NCBI GenBank assembly: GCA_002291495.1
Contig: DBAE01000285.1
Location: 1 to 12,304, forward strand
Length of the DNA stretch: 12,304 nucleotides
Reading direction: 5' to 3'
DNA from: Bacteriovoracaceae bacterium UBA1018
Lineage (GTDB): Bacteria > Bdellovibrionota > UBA1018
Made by a program: the position numbers and the translations under genes. Shown here one piece after another: positions 6,650 through 12,304 of this stretch (position 1 is the stretch's first letter; each line of letters starts with the position of its first letter). Under the pieces are notes generated by a model. It saw nothing but the letters and a program-made list of their open reading frames with translations, did no database searches and had not been told where the DNA came from.

Positions 6650-8290
6650 TTGAACTCGAAAGACTCGTCTCCGCATATAGCAGCAATCAACTCGACTCAC
6701 TACTGCCTTGCAGGCGGTGGTGAGTCTGGTGCTTTAATGCGCTCAATTGATTGGAGCTTAACTCCTGTGGGCCCAGTTGAAACCTGGCCTCAAAGCTTGA
6801 AAACCTCTATTAGTACACTTCTTGAGTGTAAACTTCCAATGTACATTGCTTGGGGAAAAGAGTGGACTCAGTTCTATAACGATGCTTATCGTCCAATTCT
6901 TGGTGCTAAACACCCCGCTGCAATGGGTATCAGTGTTCAAGAAACGTGGCCAGAAATTTGGCCAACTATTGGCCCAATGTGGGCTGAAGTTTGGCAAGGT
7001 AAGTCGTTCGGTTTTGATAACTTTATGCTGACTATCGAACGATATGGTTATCCCGAAGACTGCTATTTTAATTTTTCATATAGCCCAGTTCGTACAGATA
7101 ACGGTGATGTGAGTGGGATTCTTGTCACATTCGCCGAAACAACCGAGAAAGTGCTAGCAGCAAAAAGACTTCAGGCAGAGCGTGAAAAACTTTACTCAAC
7201 ACTGATGCAAGCACCTGCTTCAGTGGCAGTACTCAAAGGCCCGGATCTTGTTTTCGATATCTGCAATCCCAGATATTTTGAACTTGTAGGCAAAGACTCT
7301 ACTATTCTGGGACAACCTCTTCGCAAGGCGATCCCAGAACTTGAAGAAGAGACGTTCGAGACTTTTGAGAGAGTATTTCGAACTGGTGAACCATTTATAG
7401 GAAATGAATATCCTGCTAGGCTTTCGCGAAATGGAAAAACTGAGACCGCATACTTCAATTTTATTATTGGACCAGCACGCGACCAAAGTCAAAATATCGA
7501 AAGTCTCATTATCTTTGCTTACGAAGTCAGTGCTCAGGTCCTTTCGAGGCAAGCTGTCGAAAAGCTCAATTCAGATTTAGAAGATGCACTTCGAGCACGT
7601 GATGAGTTTTTATCGATTGCATCTCATGAGCTTAAAACACCGCTCACCAGCTTAAGCTTGCAACTTCAATCAGCTAGGCGAAGGATTAAACCAGAGACCC
7701 ATGAGGCGCCTGCCCCAGAAGTACTAGCAAAAGTAGTCAATACATCCATGACTCAAGTCACGAGGCTCACCCGCCTTGTCGAGGACTTACTGGACGTAGC
7801 TCGAATCCAATCCAATAAGATCGAGTACAAATTTCAAGAGTTTGAATTTAGCCAGCTCCTGAAGGATGTAGTCGAAAGTCATTCAGATCAAATCCAAAGT
7901 GCTAAATGTACGATAGAGCTGAAAATCGATGCTGATGTTATAGTTTACTGGGATCAAAATCGCATCGAACAAGTCGTTGTTAATCTCTTATCCAACTCAC
8001 TCAAATATTCGCCTGGTACGCTTGTAACAATCGCGTTAACCAGCGACGAAGAAAGAGTTCAGTTCAAGATCCAAGACCATGGACCAGGGATCCCAAAAGA
8101 TCGTCAGTCTAAGATTTTTGAGCGTTTTGAAAGAGCCACGTCAGCCCGAAATATTAGCGGGCTTGGATTGGGTCTCTACATCACCAGACAGATCGTCACT
8201 GCCCATCAAGGGACTATTCAAGTAGAGAGCGACGAAGGTCGCGGCACTACTTTCATTGTCGAAATACCGAAACGCATCCAAAATATTTAA
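6650..8290 (+). CDS. PAS-PAS sensor histidine kinase
   Basis: The protein has 546 aa from TTG 6650, the only start before Met30; an in-frame stop at 6641-6643 blocks extension. GAGG (6645-6648) is just 1 nt away, so initiation may be weak, but the LAGGGESGALMRSIDWSLTPVGP block before and around Met30 is typical of the family and supports the early start. The first PAS (about 35-165) has the DWS-TPxGPxETWPQSL and FYNDAYRPILG pattern. The second PAS spans about 185-300. HisKA has SHELKTPLTS with His326; HATPase_c has Asn449, DHGPGIP near 476 and GLGLGLYI. There is no membrane segment, so it is cytosolic. The second PAS and catalytic part match the kinase at the left edge (shared LKGP, ARDEFLSI, SHELKTP, KIFERFERA and SGLGLGLYI blocks), so the two are paralogues. 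The response regulator 105 bp downstream is a likely but unproven partner. Confidence 0.93.
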   Translation: MNSKDSSPHIAAINSTHYCLAGGGESGALMRSIDWSLTPVGPVETWPQSLKTSISTLLECKLPMYIAWGKEWTQFYNDAYRPILGAKHPAAMGISVQETWPEIWPTIGPMWAEVWQGKSFGFDNFMLTIERYGYPEDCYFNFSYSPVRTDNGDVSGILVTFAETTEKVLAAKRLQAEREKLYSTLMQAPASVAVLKGPDLVFDICNPRYFELVGKDSTILGQPLRKAIPELEEETFETFERVFRTGEPFIGNEYPARLSRNGKTETAYFNFIIGPARDQSQNIESLIIFAYEVSAQVLSRQAVEKLNSDLEDALRARDEFLSIASHELKTPLTSLSLQLQSARRRIKPETHEAPAPEVLAKVVNTSMTQVTRLTRLVEDLLDVARIQSNKIEYKFQEFEFSQLLKDVVESHSDQIQSAKCTIELKIDADVIVYWDQNRIEQVVVNLLSNSLKYSPGTLVTIALTSDEERVQFKIQDHGPGIPKDRQSKIFERFERATSARNISGLGLGLYITRQIVTAHQGTIQVESDEGRGTTFIVEIPKRIQNI

Positions 8291-8330
8291 CCCCGTATTG
8301 ATTGACCTATGAAGAATTCATCATAACTGT

Positions 8331-8365
8331 AACACGTCAGTCGAATAGCGTGTTTTATTTCGACT
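8331..8365 (+). promoter_or_regulatory. Two overlapping, mutually exclusive hairpins between kinase and response regulator
   Basis: Hairpin A pairs AACACG (8331-8336) with CGTGTT (8349-8354) and is followed by TTATTT, like a weak intrinsic terminator. Hairpin B pairs AGTCGAA (8339-8345) with TTCGACT (8359-8365). B uses the loop of A for its 5' arm and its own loop contains the 3' arm of A, so both cannot form at once. This is the geometry of a terminator/antiterminator switch. The stems are short (6 and 7 bp), so a simple terminator is a valid alternative. Confidence 0.4.
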
Positions 8366-8395
8366 CCTCTTTCATATTGTGGCATTGAGAGCTCA

Positions 8396-8773
8396 TTGAC
8401 AGACTTAAAACTGCCCTCTGCAAAAAAACCAATCTTAGTGATCGAAGACGATCATGACACTCGTGTCAGCATAAGAGGTGTTCTCGAAAGCGAAGGCTAC
8501 CACATTTATACTGCAACGAACGGAATGGACGCGTTTAACCTTCTGGATAAGATCCCCACTCCCGGCTTAATTTTTCTAGATTTAGTCATGCCAATCATGA
8601 ACGGATGGGAGTTTTTTTCAGCGTTAAAAAAAGATCCATCTCGCGCTCATATTCCAGTGGCAGTTGTGACAGTGATTCCAGAAAAGGCTCTTGGATTGGA
8701 CGCGATGAGCGTATTGGAAAAACCGCTCGATCTCGAAGCTTTAGCTCAGGTCGCTCATCAAGCCTGTAATTAA
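8396..8773 (+). CDS. Single-domain response regulator (CheY-like receiver)
   Basis: The protein has 125 aa, the size of a stand-alone receiver. The acidic pocket is Glu17-Asp18-Asp19 in VIEDDHD, the phospho-acceptor is Asp62 in FLDLVMPIMNGWEF, the switch residue is Thr92, and Lys109-Pro110 closes the active site. All catalytic residues are present and no output domain follows, so it signals by protein contact or passes phosphate on. The TTG start has only a weak GAGAG ahead of it, but no better start exists in frame. It lies downstream of the PAS-PAS kinase and would be its natural partner. It could equally serve the hybrid kinase at the left edge, whose catalytic half is similar. Its 3' end overlaps queF convergently by 4 bp. 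Confidence 0.93.
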   Translation: MTDLKLPSAKKPILVIEDDHDTRVSIRGVLESEGYHIYTATNGMDAFNLLDKIPTPGLIFLDLVMPIMNGWEFFSALKKDPSRAHIPVAVVTVIPEKALGLDAMSVLEKPLDLEALAQVAHQACN

Positions 8774-9285
8774 TAGGGTTTTCCTAGAGTCATTGAATAC
8801 TTTCCGGGTGCATAGGACTTAAGTCGTTCCATATAGAGATCCCGCATTTCAGCTGAATGTTCATCGTATGAGCTAGCAAACGGAAAGATCGCTATACCAC
8901 CGCGTGGAGTAAATTCACCCACTACCTCAAGATATTTTGGCTGAAGAAGAGCAGTGAGATCGTTACAAATCTTTTGCACACAATCTTCATGAAAATCTCC
9001 ATGATTGCGAAAACTGAAGAGGTAGAGCTTCAGCGCCTTGGATTCGACCATCTTATCAGCCGCGATGTAATTAATAAAAATGCGGGCAAAGTCAGGCTGA
9101 CACGTCAAAGGACACAGAGAAGTAAACTCTGTACACACAAAGCTTACCCACTGAAGCTTGCCTGGGTTTTTATTGGGGAAAAACTCAAGGAGTTTGGGAT
9201 CGTAGTCAGTTGTGTACTTTGTTCCTTGGCTACCGAGATGTGAAAGGGTTTGGAGTTCTCCGGGTTTTCGTCCTTCGTTTGACAT
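8770..9285 (-). CDS. queF: NADPH-dependent 7-cyano-7-deazaguanine reductase (preQ0 reductase)
   Basis: QueF reduces preQ0 to preQ1 with two NADPH in queuosine tRNA-modification synthesis. It acts in the cytosol. The protein has 171 aa from ATG 9285, close to the ~165 aa type I (B. subtilis-like) form. A TTG at 9324 would add 13 residues not seen in the family, and neither start has a good ribosome binding site. Visible motifs are GSQGTKY, the catalytic stretch FTSLCP with nucleophile Cys58 and Asp65, and the QueF signature ESKALKLYLFSFRNHGDFHED, followed by FTPRGGI. Cys102 sits where B. subtilis QueF has the cysteine that forms a protective disulfide with the nucleophile. Cys62 replaces the glycine usual in the TGQPDF stretch. 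No other queuosine genes are in the window. It follows the peptidase gene at 40 nt and may be co-transcribed with it. Confidence 0.95.
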   Translation of the reverse strand: MSNEGRKPGELQTLSHLGSQGTKYTTDYDPKLLEFFPNKNPGKLQWVSFVCTEFTSLCPLTCQPDFARIFINYIAADKMVESKALKLYLFSFRNHGDFHEDCVQKICNDLTALLQPKYLEVVGEFTPRGGIAIFPFASSYDEHSAEMRDLYMERLKSYAPGKYSMTLGKPY

Positions 9286-9325
9286 AGAAAGAGAGCAATA
9301 GTCTACTTTGGCCCAACTAGTCAAA

Positions 9326-10072
9326 TTACTTTATTAAAGCTTTTCGCTTAAGCCACTTGCCGTAGTCTTTGTTTAAGTCTGAAATCCCACAGAAAGTATT
9401 TAAATAATTCTCGAGTTTTTTACCGACCGACAGTTGGATGAGTTGCTGAAGGTCGCATCTGGAAGCAATCATCTCGAGAATAGCCCTTGAGGTCATGTAA
9501 TGACGACGTACTGAATTTGTGCCCCCGTCGGTAGATCCACCAGTCCGAAAGGGATGTCCTAAGGCTCGGATATCAGCCGGGAGAGGCTCATTATTCAGCC
9601 ACTTATAATCCACTTTGCCTCGATTACCCACAAAGTTAGCAAGTCCTTCTTGTAACCAGACGGGTATGGCATCTCCATACTTCTGAAACAAAATGATGTG
9701 AACCAATTCGTGGGCGAAAATTTCTTCAAAGTTCGACGGGTCGACTCGTGGCCCAAGATGCATACTCATGTCTGACTTTCGAGAGGCAGCAACGACCGAA
9801 TGGGATCCTAAAGCGTGCGCTTTGAAAAACCTGTCCTCGTCTTGATACCAGTAAACGCGAATACGCCTGATATCCCACTCTAACGTTGCCTCTACCCGGT
9901 CTACGACACGACTGACTTGGGAAGATTTGACCCAAGCCGGCGAATTTTGCATCTGAAGAGCGTTATGCTCTAAGCCGGCAGCTCGAGCACTAATACCAGG
10001 AAGTAAGATTGACAATAATATTACCGAAAAGACCATATCCAATAAGAATAGCCCTAAGCATTCAAGATTCAC
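9326..10072 (-). CDS. Exported zinc peptidase of the MA-like (gluzincin) type
   Basis: With the GTG at 10072 the protein has 248 aa. A hydrophobic stretch at about 6-30, ending near ISARAAG, is a probable signal peptide or membrane anchor, though it lacks the usual basic N-region. The catalytic motif is H121-E122-L-V-H125 followed by Glu142 in WLQEGLANFVG, the gluzincin pattern of peptidase MA-like proteins. Substrate is unknown; the site is probably periplasmic. The start is uncertain. The GTG lies in the loop of a long hairpin with AGGA only 1 nt before it. TTG 10042 has AGGG 9 nt upstream, and ATG 10036 is also in frame; both keep the hydrophobic segment. The gene is followed by queF at 40 nt. 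Confidence 0.8.
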   Translation of the reverse strand: MNLECLGLFLLDMVFSVILLSILLPGISARAAGLEHNALQMQNSPAWVKSSQVSRVVDRVEATLEWDIRRIRVYWYQDEDRFFKAHALGSHSVVAASRKSDMSMHLGPRVDPSNFEEIFAHELVHIILFQKYGDAIPVWLQEGLANFVGNRGKVDYKWLNNEPLPADIRALGHPFRTGGSTDGGTNSVRRHYMTSRAILEMIASRCDLQQLIQLSVGKKLENYLNTFCGISDLNKDYGKWLKRKALIK

Positions 10073-10092
10073 ATCCTGAAAGCATAGGGCTA
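10049..10092 (-). terminator. Long imperfect hairpin with U-rich tail, probable terminator
   Basis: Arms 10077-10092 and 10049-10064 pair at 14 of 16 positions: an 8-bp TAGCCCTA/TAGGGCTA outer stem, two U-U mismatches around a 2-bp GC step, and a 4-bp inner stem, with a 12-nt loop. On the minus strand the 3' arm is followed by TTCTTATT. It begins 27 nt after the stop codon of the small membrane protein gene, where a terminator for that transcript is expected. It overlaps the nominal start of the peptidase gene. Confidence 0.6.
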
Positions 10093-10119
10093 CTTGATCG
10101 ATAGATCTTAACTCAGTAA

Positions 10120-10446
10120 TTAAGCAGTTTTAGCGGTGTCTTTATTCAAGGTATCGCTCAAGCTACCACTTACCTTTGCAACGCCAGAGCGAATAGTTTC
10201 GCTTACGCTGCCATTCATCAGAGGAGTATTCACTCCTTTTGATTCGATGAATTGTTGAATGCGGAAACGATTTTTCCAAAGCATGTATCCGCCAAAAGCA
10301 ATCAAAGCATAACCCCCATAGCGAATGTATGAACGATTATTGTTCGAAACATCTTGATAGAAATCGGTAACATCGGTTGAAGTCTTTTCGAAAGCCGACT
10401 TCATGGTATCAAATCCACTGGAAGGTCCTAATTTAGCATCTGCCAT
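10120..10446 (-). CDS. Small single-pass membrane protein of unknown function
   Basis: The protein has 108 aa from ATG 10446, chosen because GGAG (10453-10456) lies 6 nt upstream; a longer frame to 10503 adds 19 residues that look like untranslated leader. It was not recognised as a named family. The first ~40 residues are polar and probably helical (SSGFDTMKSAFEKTSTDVTD). One hydrophobic segment, YGGYALIAFGGYMLW, lies near 43-57, followed by basic residues (KNRFR), suggesting a cytoplasmic C-terminal tail. The tail is rich in Ser, Thr and Lys. The layout resembles small stress-type membrane proteins of the ElaB/DUF883 kind, but no sequence match is claimed. It is downstream of the chalcone-isomerase-like gene (69-nt gap) and may be co-transcribed with it. 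A small ACGTTAAAACGT palindrome (10460-10471) lies just before its ribosome binding site. Confidence 0.65.
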   Translation of the reverse strand: MADAKLGPSSGFDTMKSAFEKTSTDVTDFYQDVSNNNRSYIRYGGYALIAFGGYMLWKNRFRIQQFIESKGVNTPLMNGSVSETIRSGVAKVSGSLSDTLNKDTAKTA

Positions 10447-10452
10447 ATACAT

Positions 10453-10456
10453 CTCC
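10453..10456 (-). promoter_or_regulatory. Ribosome binding site of the small membrane protein
   Basis: On the minus strand AAAGGAG precedes ATG 10446 by 6 nt. It selects this start over two earlier in-frame ATG/GTG-type starts, one of which (10452) would lie directly against it. Confidence 0.7.
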
Positions 10457-10515
10457 TTTACGTTAAAACGTCTGGGAGTGCTCGATTGCAAACACCGAAC
10501 CAACCAACTTGAGAG

Positions 10516-11166
10516 CTATTCCTTGAGACCTACCATCTTCTGTAGGTTCTGAATGCCTTTATCGCCCCCATCATTACCCAACCAGACTGAAAAGAGCTTT
10601 GCTACAAATCCGTTTGATCCACTTACTGTAGAAGTTTGCCCCTTGCTATCTTCGTAAGCCACAATTTCACCACCAGTAGGTAGCTTTTCTCCAACCACCG
10701 TAATTACGCTTCCATCTTCGGTTTTAGGGAAGCCTCGTAAGCCATCAAGAGCCTTCTTCATCTCTGCATCTTTCGAGACATCAATTCCGTTCTTCTTGAG
10801 AGCTTCTGTAAATGATTCGATGATTTGATCCGGACCCACAGATCTCAGAAAGGTGAGCTTAACTCCAACTGCTTTCATTTTGCCGATGGACTCGAGAGCT
10901 TCAGATTTTTTATAAGAAAACGTGTTGGGTTCGGGTGAAAAAAATTCAGCCACATAAACATTCGGAGTAAGAAATGCGACCTTTTTATATCTCAAACCGG
11001 CACCAAGCGGTTTCATCTCGTATGATCGAGTTCCAATTGTCAATTTCGCACTTTCAGAAAGTTTCACATCTTCAATTTCTTTATTTCCGACTTTGGTTTC
11101 CATGAGTGCAGCTTGAGCGCTCATCGAAAAGACCAATAACAGAGCAGAACTTAAATAAACTTTCAT
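10516..11166 (-). CDS. Exported chalcone-isomerase-like protein
   Basis: The protein has 216 aa from ATG 11166, preferred over ATG 11172 because the AAGG at 11173-11176 gives it a 6-nt spacing. Signal peptide MKVYLSSALLLVFSMSAQA is probably cleaved before Ala-Leu-Met. The mature part fits the bacterial chalcone-isomerase-like fold: GAGLRYKKVAFLTPNVYVAEFF early, LTFLRSVGPDQIIESFTEAL in the middle, and SVWLGNDGGDKGIQNLQKMVG at the C-terminus. Bacterial members lack the flavonoid pathway and are not true chalcone isomerases; some eukaryotic relatives bind fatty acids, so lipid binding in the periplasm is possible. It follows carbonic anhydrase by 22 nt on the same strand and probably belongs to that operon, although no functional link to CO2 metabolism is evident. 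Confidence 0.82.
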   Translation of the reverse strand: MKVYLSSALLLVFSMSAQAALMETKVGNKEIEDVKLSESAKLTIGTRSYEMKPLGAGLRYKKVAFLTPNVYVAEFFSPEPNTFSYKKSEALESIGKMKAVGVKLTFLRSVGPDQIIESFTEALKKNGIDVSKDAEMKKALDGLRGFPKTEDGSVITVVGEKLPTGGEIVAYEDSKGQTSTVSGSNGFVAKLFSVWLGNDGGDKGIQNLQKMVGLKE

Positions 11167-11188
11167 ATTCATCCTTTTCTAGGGTTCC

Positions 11189-11830
11189 TTAGGGAGACTC
11201 GCTAAAATCAAACATATAGATGTCGTCTAAGCGAGTTCCCGGCTTAACCATAACCAGGTCCTTAATGGCTCCTGTTTTCAGGTCGTATACCCAACCATGA
11301 ATAGTCGGGCGCTGAAAATTATGCCAGGCCCGTTGCACAATAGAAGTTCGAGCCAAGTTATGCACCTGCTCCATGACGTTGAGCTCTACTAAACGATTTG
11401 TCTTTTTCTCTTGGTCGCCATAGATCTCTAGCTCTTGTCTATTGTGTCGATAAACGTCTTTGATATTTCTAAGCCATTTATTGAGTAGACCAAAATGTTG
11501 GTTGGTCATTGCAGCCTTAACCCCGCCACACCCATAATGCCCGCAGACAATGATGTGCTTTACTTTGAGATAATCTACGGCGTACTGCAATACACTGAGC
11601 ATATTAAAGTCTGTATGCACTGCGAGATTAGCAATATTGCGATGAACGAAAAGCTCTCCCGGCTGAGTGCCGGTAATTTCTTCCGCAGGAACACGACTAT
11701 CAGAACATCCCAACCATAAAAATTCTGGCTTTTGATCTTTTGCCAACTCTTCGAAATAATCTGGCTTAAGAACTAGCTTTTCTTGAATCCAAGACTTATT
11801 GGCCAACAATAGTTTTTTATACGATTCCAT
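11189..11830 (-). CDS. Beta-class carbonic anhydrase
   Basis: The protein interconverts CO2 and bicarbonate using a Zn ion. It has 213 aa, a usual length for the family. The zinc ligands are Cys42, His98 and Cys101, and the Asp44-Arg46 dyad is present: CSDSR at 42-46 and GHYGCGG at 97-103. [10 protein letters not shown] (59-68) is also conserved. There is no signal peptide, so it is cytosolic. The ATG at 11830 lies 6 nt after the stop of the SulP transporter gene with only weak AGAAAG ahead of it, so translational coupling to the transporter is likely. SulP transporters next to, or fused with, carbonic anhydrases are a known arrangement and suggest bicarbonate import linked to its interconversion with CO2. 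Confidence 0.95.
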   Translation of the reverse strand: MESYKKLLLANKSWIQEKLVLKPDYFEELAKDQKPEFLWLGCSDSRVPAEEITGTQPGELFVHRNIANLAVHTDFNMLSVLQYAVDYLKVKHIIVCGHYGCGGVKAAMTNQHFGLLNKWLRNIKDVYRHNRQELEIYGDQEKKTNRLVELNVMEQVHNLARTSIVQRAWHNFQRPTIHGWVYDLKTGAIKDLVMVKPGTRLDDIYMFDFSESP

Positions 11831-11836
11831 AATTTA

Positions 11837-12304
11837 TTACTTTCTGAAGAAGCTTGGATATTGCTTACGTTCGCAGTTTTTTAGTTCTACTGAAATATTT
11901 GAGTACTTAGCTGATTCCTTAAAGTCCTCAATCAACTCGTAGATATCGTGGTCAATAAACATTGCCCGACTGCCGTCTATCAAAACTCTCGAATCTGAAG
12001 GGACACGGGCAAAAACTCGTGAGAGTCTATTTTTATTTACGAACGAAACATCTTTCGTAAATCGAATCAAATAATCAGATCCTTCGTTGATAAAACTGAC
12101 TGCAGAATAAAAGTTAGCTTTGACGATCATGATTACGCCCACAACCATGCCGAAGAAGACGCCCTGCAGAATGTCTGTAAACATGATTGCGACAATCGTA
12201 ACGATAAACGGAAGAAATTGGTCCGCGCCATCTCGATACAGCTGCCTAAAGAGCGAGATTCTAGTCAGTTTGTATCCGATGACAAAGAGGATCGCAGCTA
12301 AACA
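11837..12304 (-). CDS. SulP-family anion transporter, C-terminal part, truncated at the window edge
   Basis: The frame is open to the right edge and 155 residues are visible; the ATG at 12184 is internal. The visible part starts in the membrane domain: ILFVIGYKL, a basic amphipathic link (FRQLYRDGADQF), then the last hydrophobic segments FIVTIVAIMFTDILQGVFFGMVVGVIMIV. This is the standard end of the SulP transmembrane core. A STAS domain follows (SDYLIRFTKDVSFVNKNRL, VLIDGSRAMFIDHDIYELI), though it is short and stops soon after LKNCER. SulP proteins carry sulfate, bicarbonate or other anions across the inner membrane. The substrate is not determined here, but the carbonic anhydrase gene 6 nt downstream favours bicarbonate. 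Confidence 0.92.
   Translation of the reverse strand, partial: CLAAILFVIGYKLTRISLFRQLYRDGADQFLPFIVTIVAIMFTDILQGVFFGMVVGVIMIVKANFYSAVSFINEGSDYLIRFTKDVSFVNKNRLSRVFARVPSDSRVLIDGSRAMFIDHDIYELIEDFKESAKYSNISVELKNCERKQYPSFFRK

Noticed and set aside
8773..8800. Terminator between the convergent response regulator and queF genes
   Set aside because: The stop codons overlap and no stem with a U-run was seen on either strand near the junction.
8974..9243. 89-codon plus-strand frame opposite queF
   Set aside because: It mirrors the most conserved part of QueF and has no protein features of its own.
9286..9325. preQ1 riboswitch ahead of queF
   Set aside because: The 40-nt gap has neither the C-rich loop nor the A-rich tail of preQ1 aptamers, and no hairpin of that shape is visible.
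1..12304. Mobile elements, CRISPR arrays, toxin-antitoxin or phage-defence genes
   Set aside because: No transposase or integrase motifs, no regularly spaced repeats and no defence-type domains were recognised; all larger frames have other assignments.

Overview
The window reads as a stretch of ordinary chromosome from a Gram-negative bacterium of moderate, slightly AT-leaning base composition. Coding is dense on both strands, and TTG or GTG starts are used several times. A lipobox lipoprotein, Sec-exported proteins with Pro/Ser/Thr-rich linkers, PAS-rich cytosolic kinases and a periplasmic chalcone-isomerase-like protein together recall Bdellovibrionota-type (predatory or related deltaproteobacterial) genomes. 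That placement is an inference from gene style, not from a marker gene. No mobile element, CRISPR array, rRNA or tRNA was seen, and no gene-free stretch exceeds 300 bases.

Plus-strand half (1-8773). The window opens inside a hybrid kinase: the tail of a receiver domain, three PAS-type modules, then HisKA and HATPase_c. An extended -10 promoter (2162-2170) then leads a small lipoprotein with a metzincin-like zinc site. Next is a translationally coupled pair: an Rrf2-family regulator, probably read from a leaderless or nearly leaderless message with an inverted repeat over its -10, and a thioredoxin-reductase-like flavoprotein with a CPYC redox pair but no ordinary NADPH-binding glycine motif. 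A large secreted protein follows, made of a signal peptide, a PA14 domain, a Pro/Thr linker and an alginate-lyase-like helical region; it starts at TTG 4609 behind a strong ribosome binding site. A second PAS/PAS histidine kinase, paralogous to the first, precedes a single-domain response regulator. Two overlapping, mutually exclusive hairpins lie between these last two.

Minus-strand half (8770-12304), read right to left. The 5'-truncated C-terminal part of a SulP anion transporter (last membrane segments plus STAS domain) is followed 6 nt later by a beta-carbonic anhydrase, then by an exported chalcone-isomerase-like protein and a small single-pass membrane protein. The transporter and anhydrase form a plausible bicarbonate uptake and interconversion unit. 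A long imperfect hairpin with a U-rich tail (10049-10092) probably terminates this series. Beyond it lie an exported gluzincin peptidase of the MA type and queF (preQ0 reductase), whose 3' end overlaps the response regulator convergently by 4 bp.

The window holds two themes, signal transduction (two related kinases, a receiver protein and a redox regulator) and envelope or extracellular enzymes. I see no defence island or clearly new multigene system. The most unusual items are regulatory: the Rrf2 promoter and operator, the two hairpin arrangements and the isolated GC-rich stem-loop at 2929-2974.
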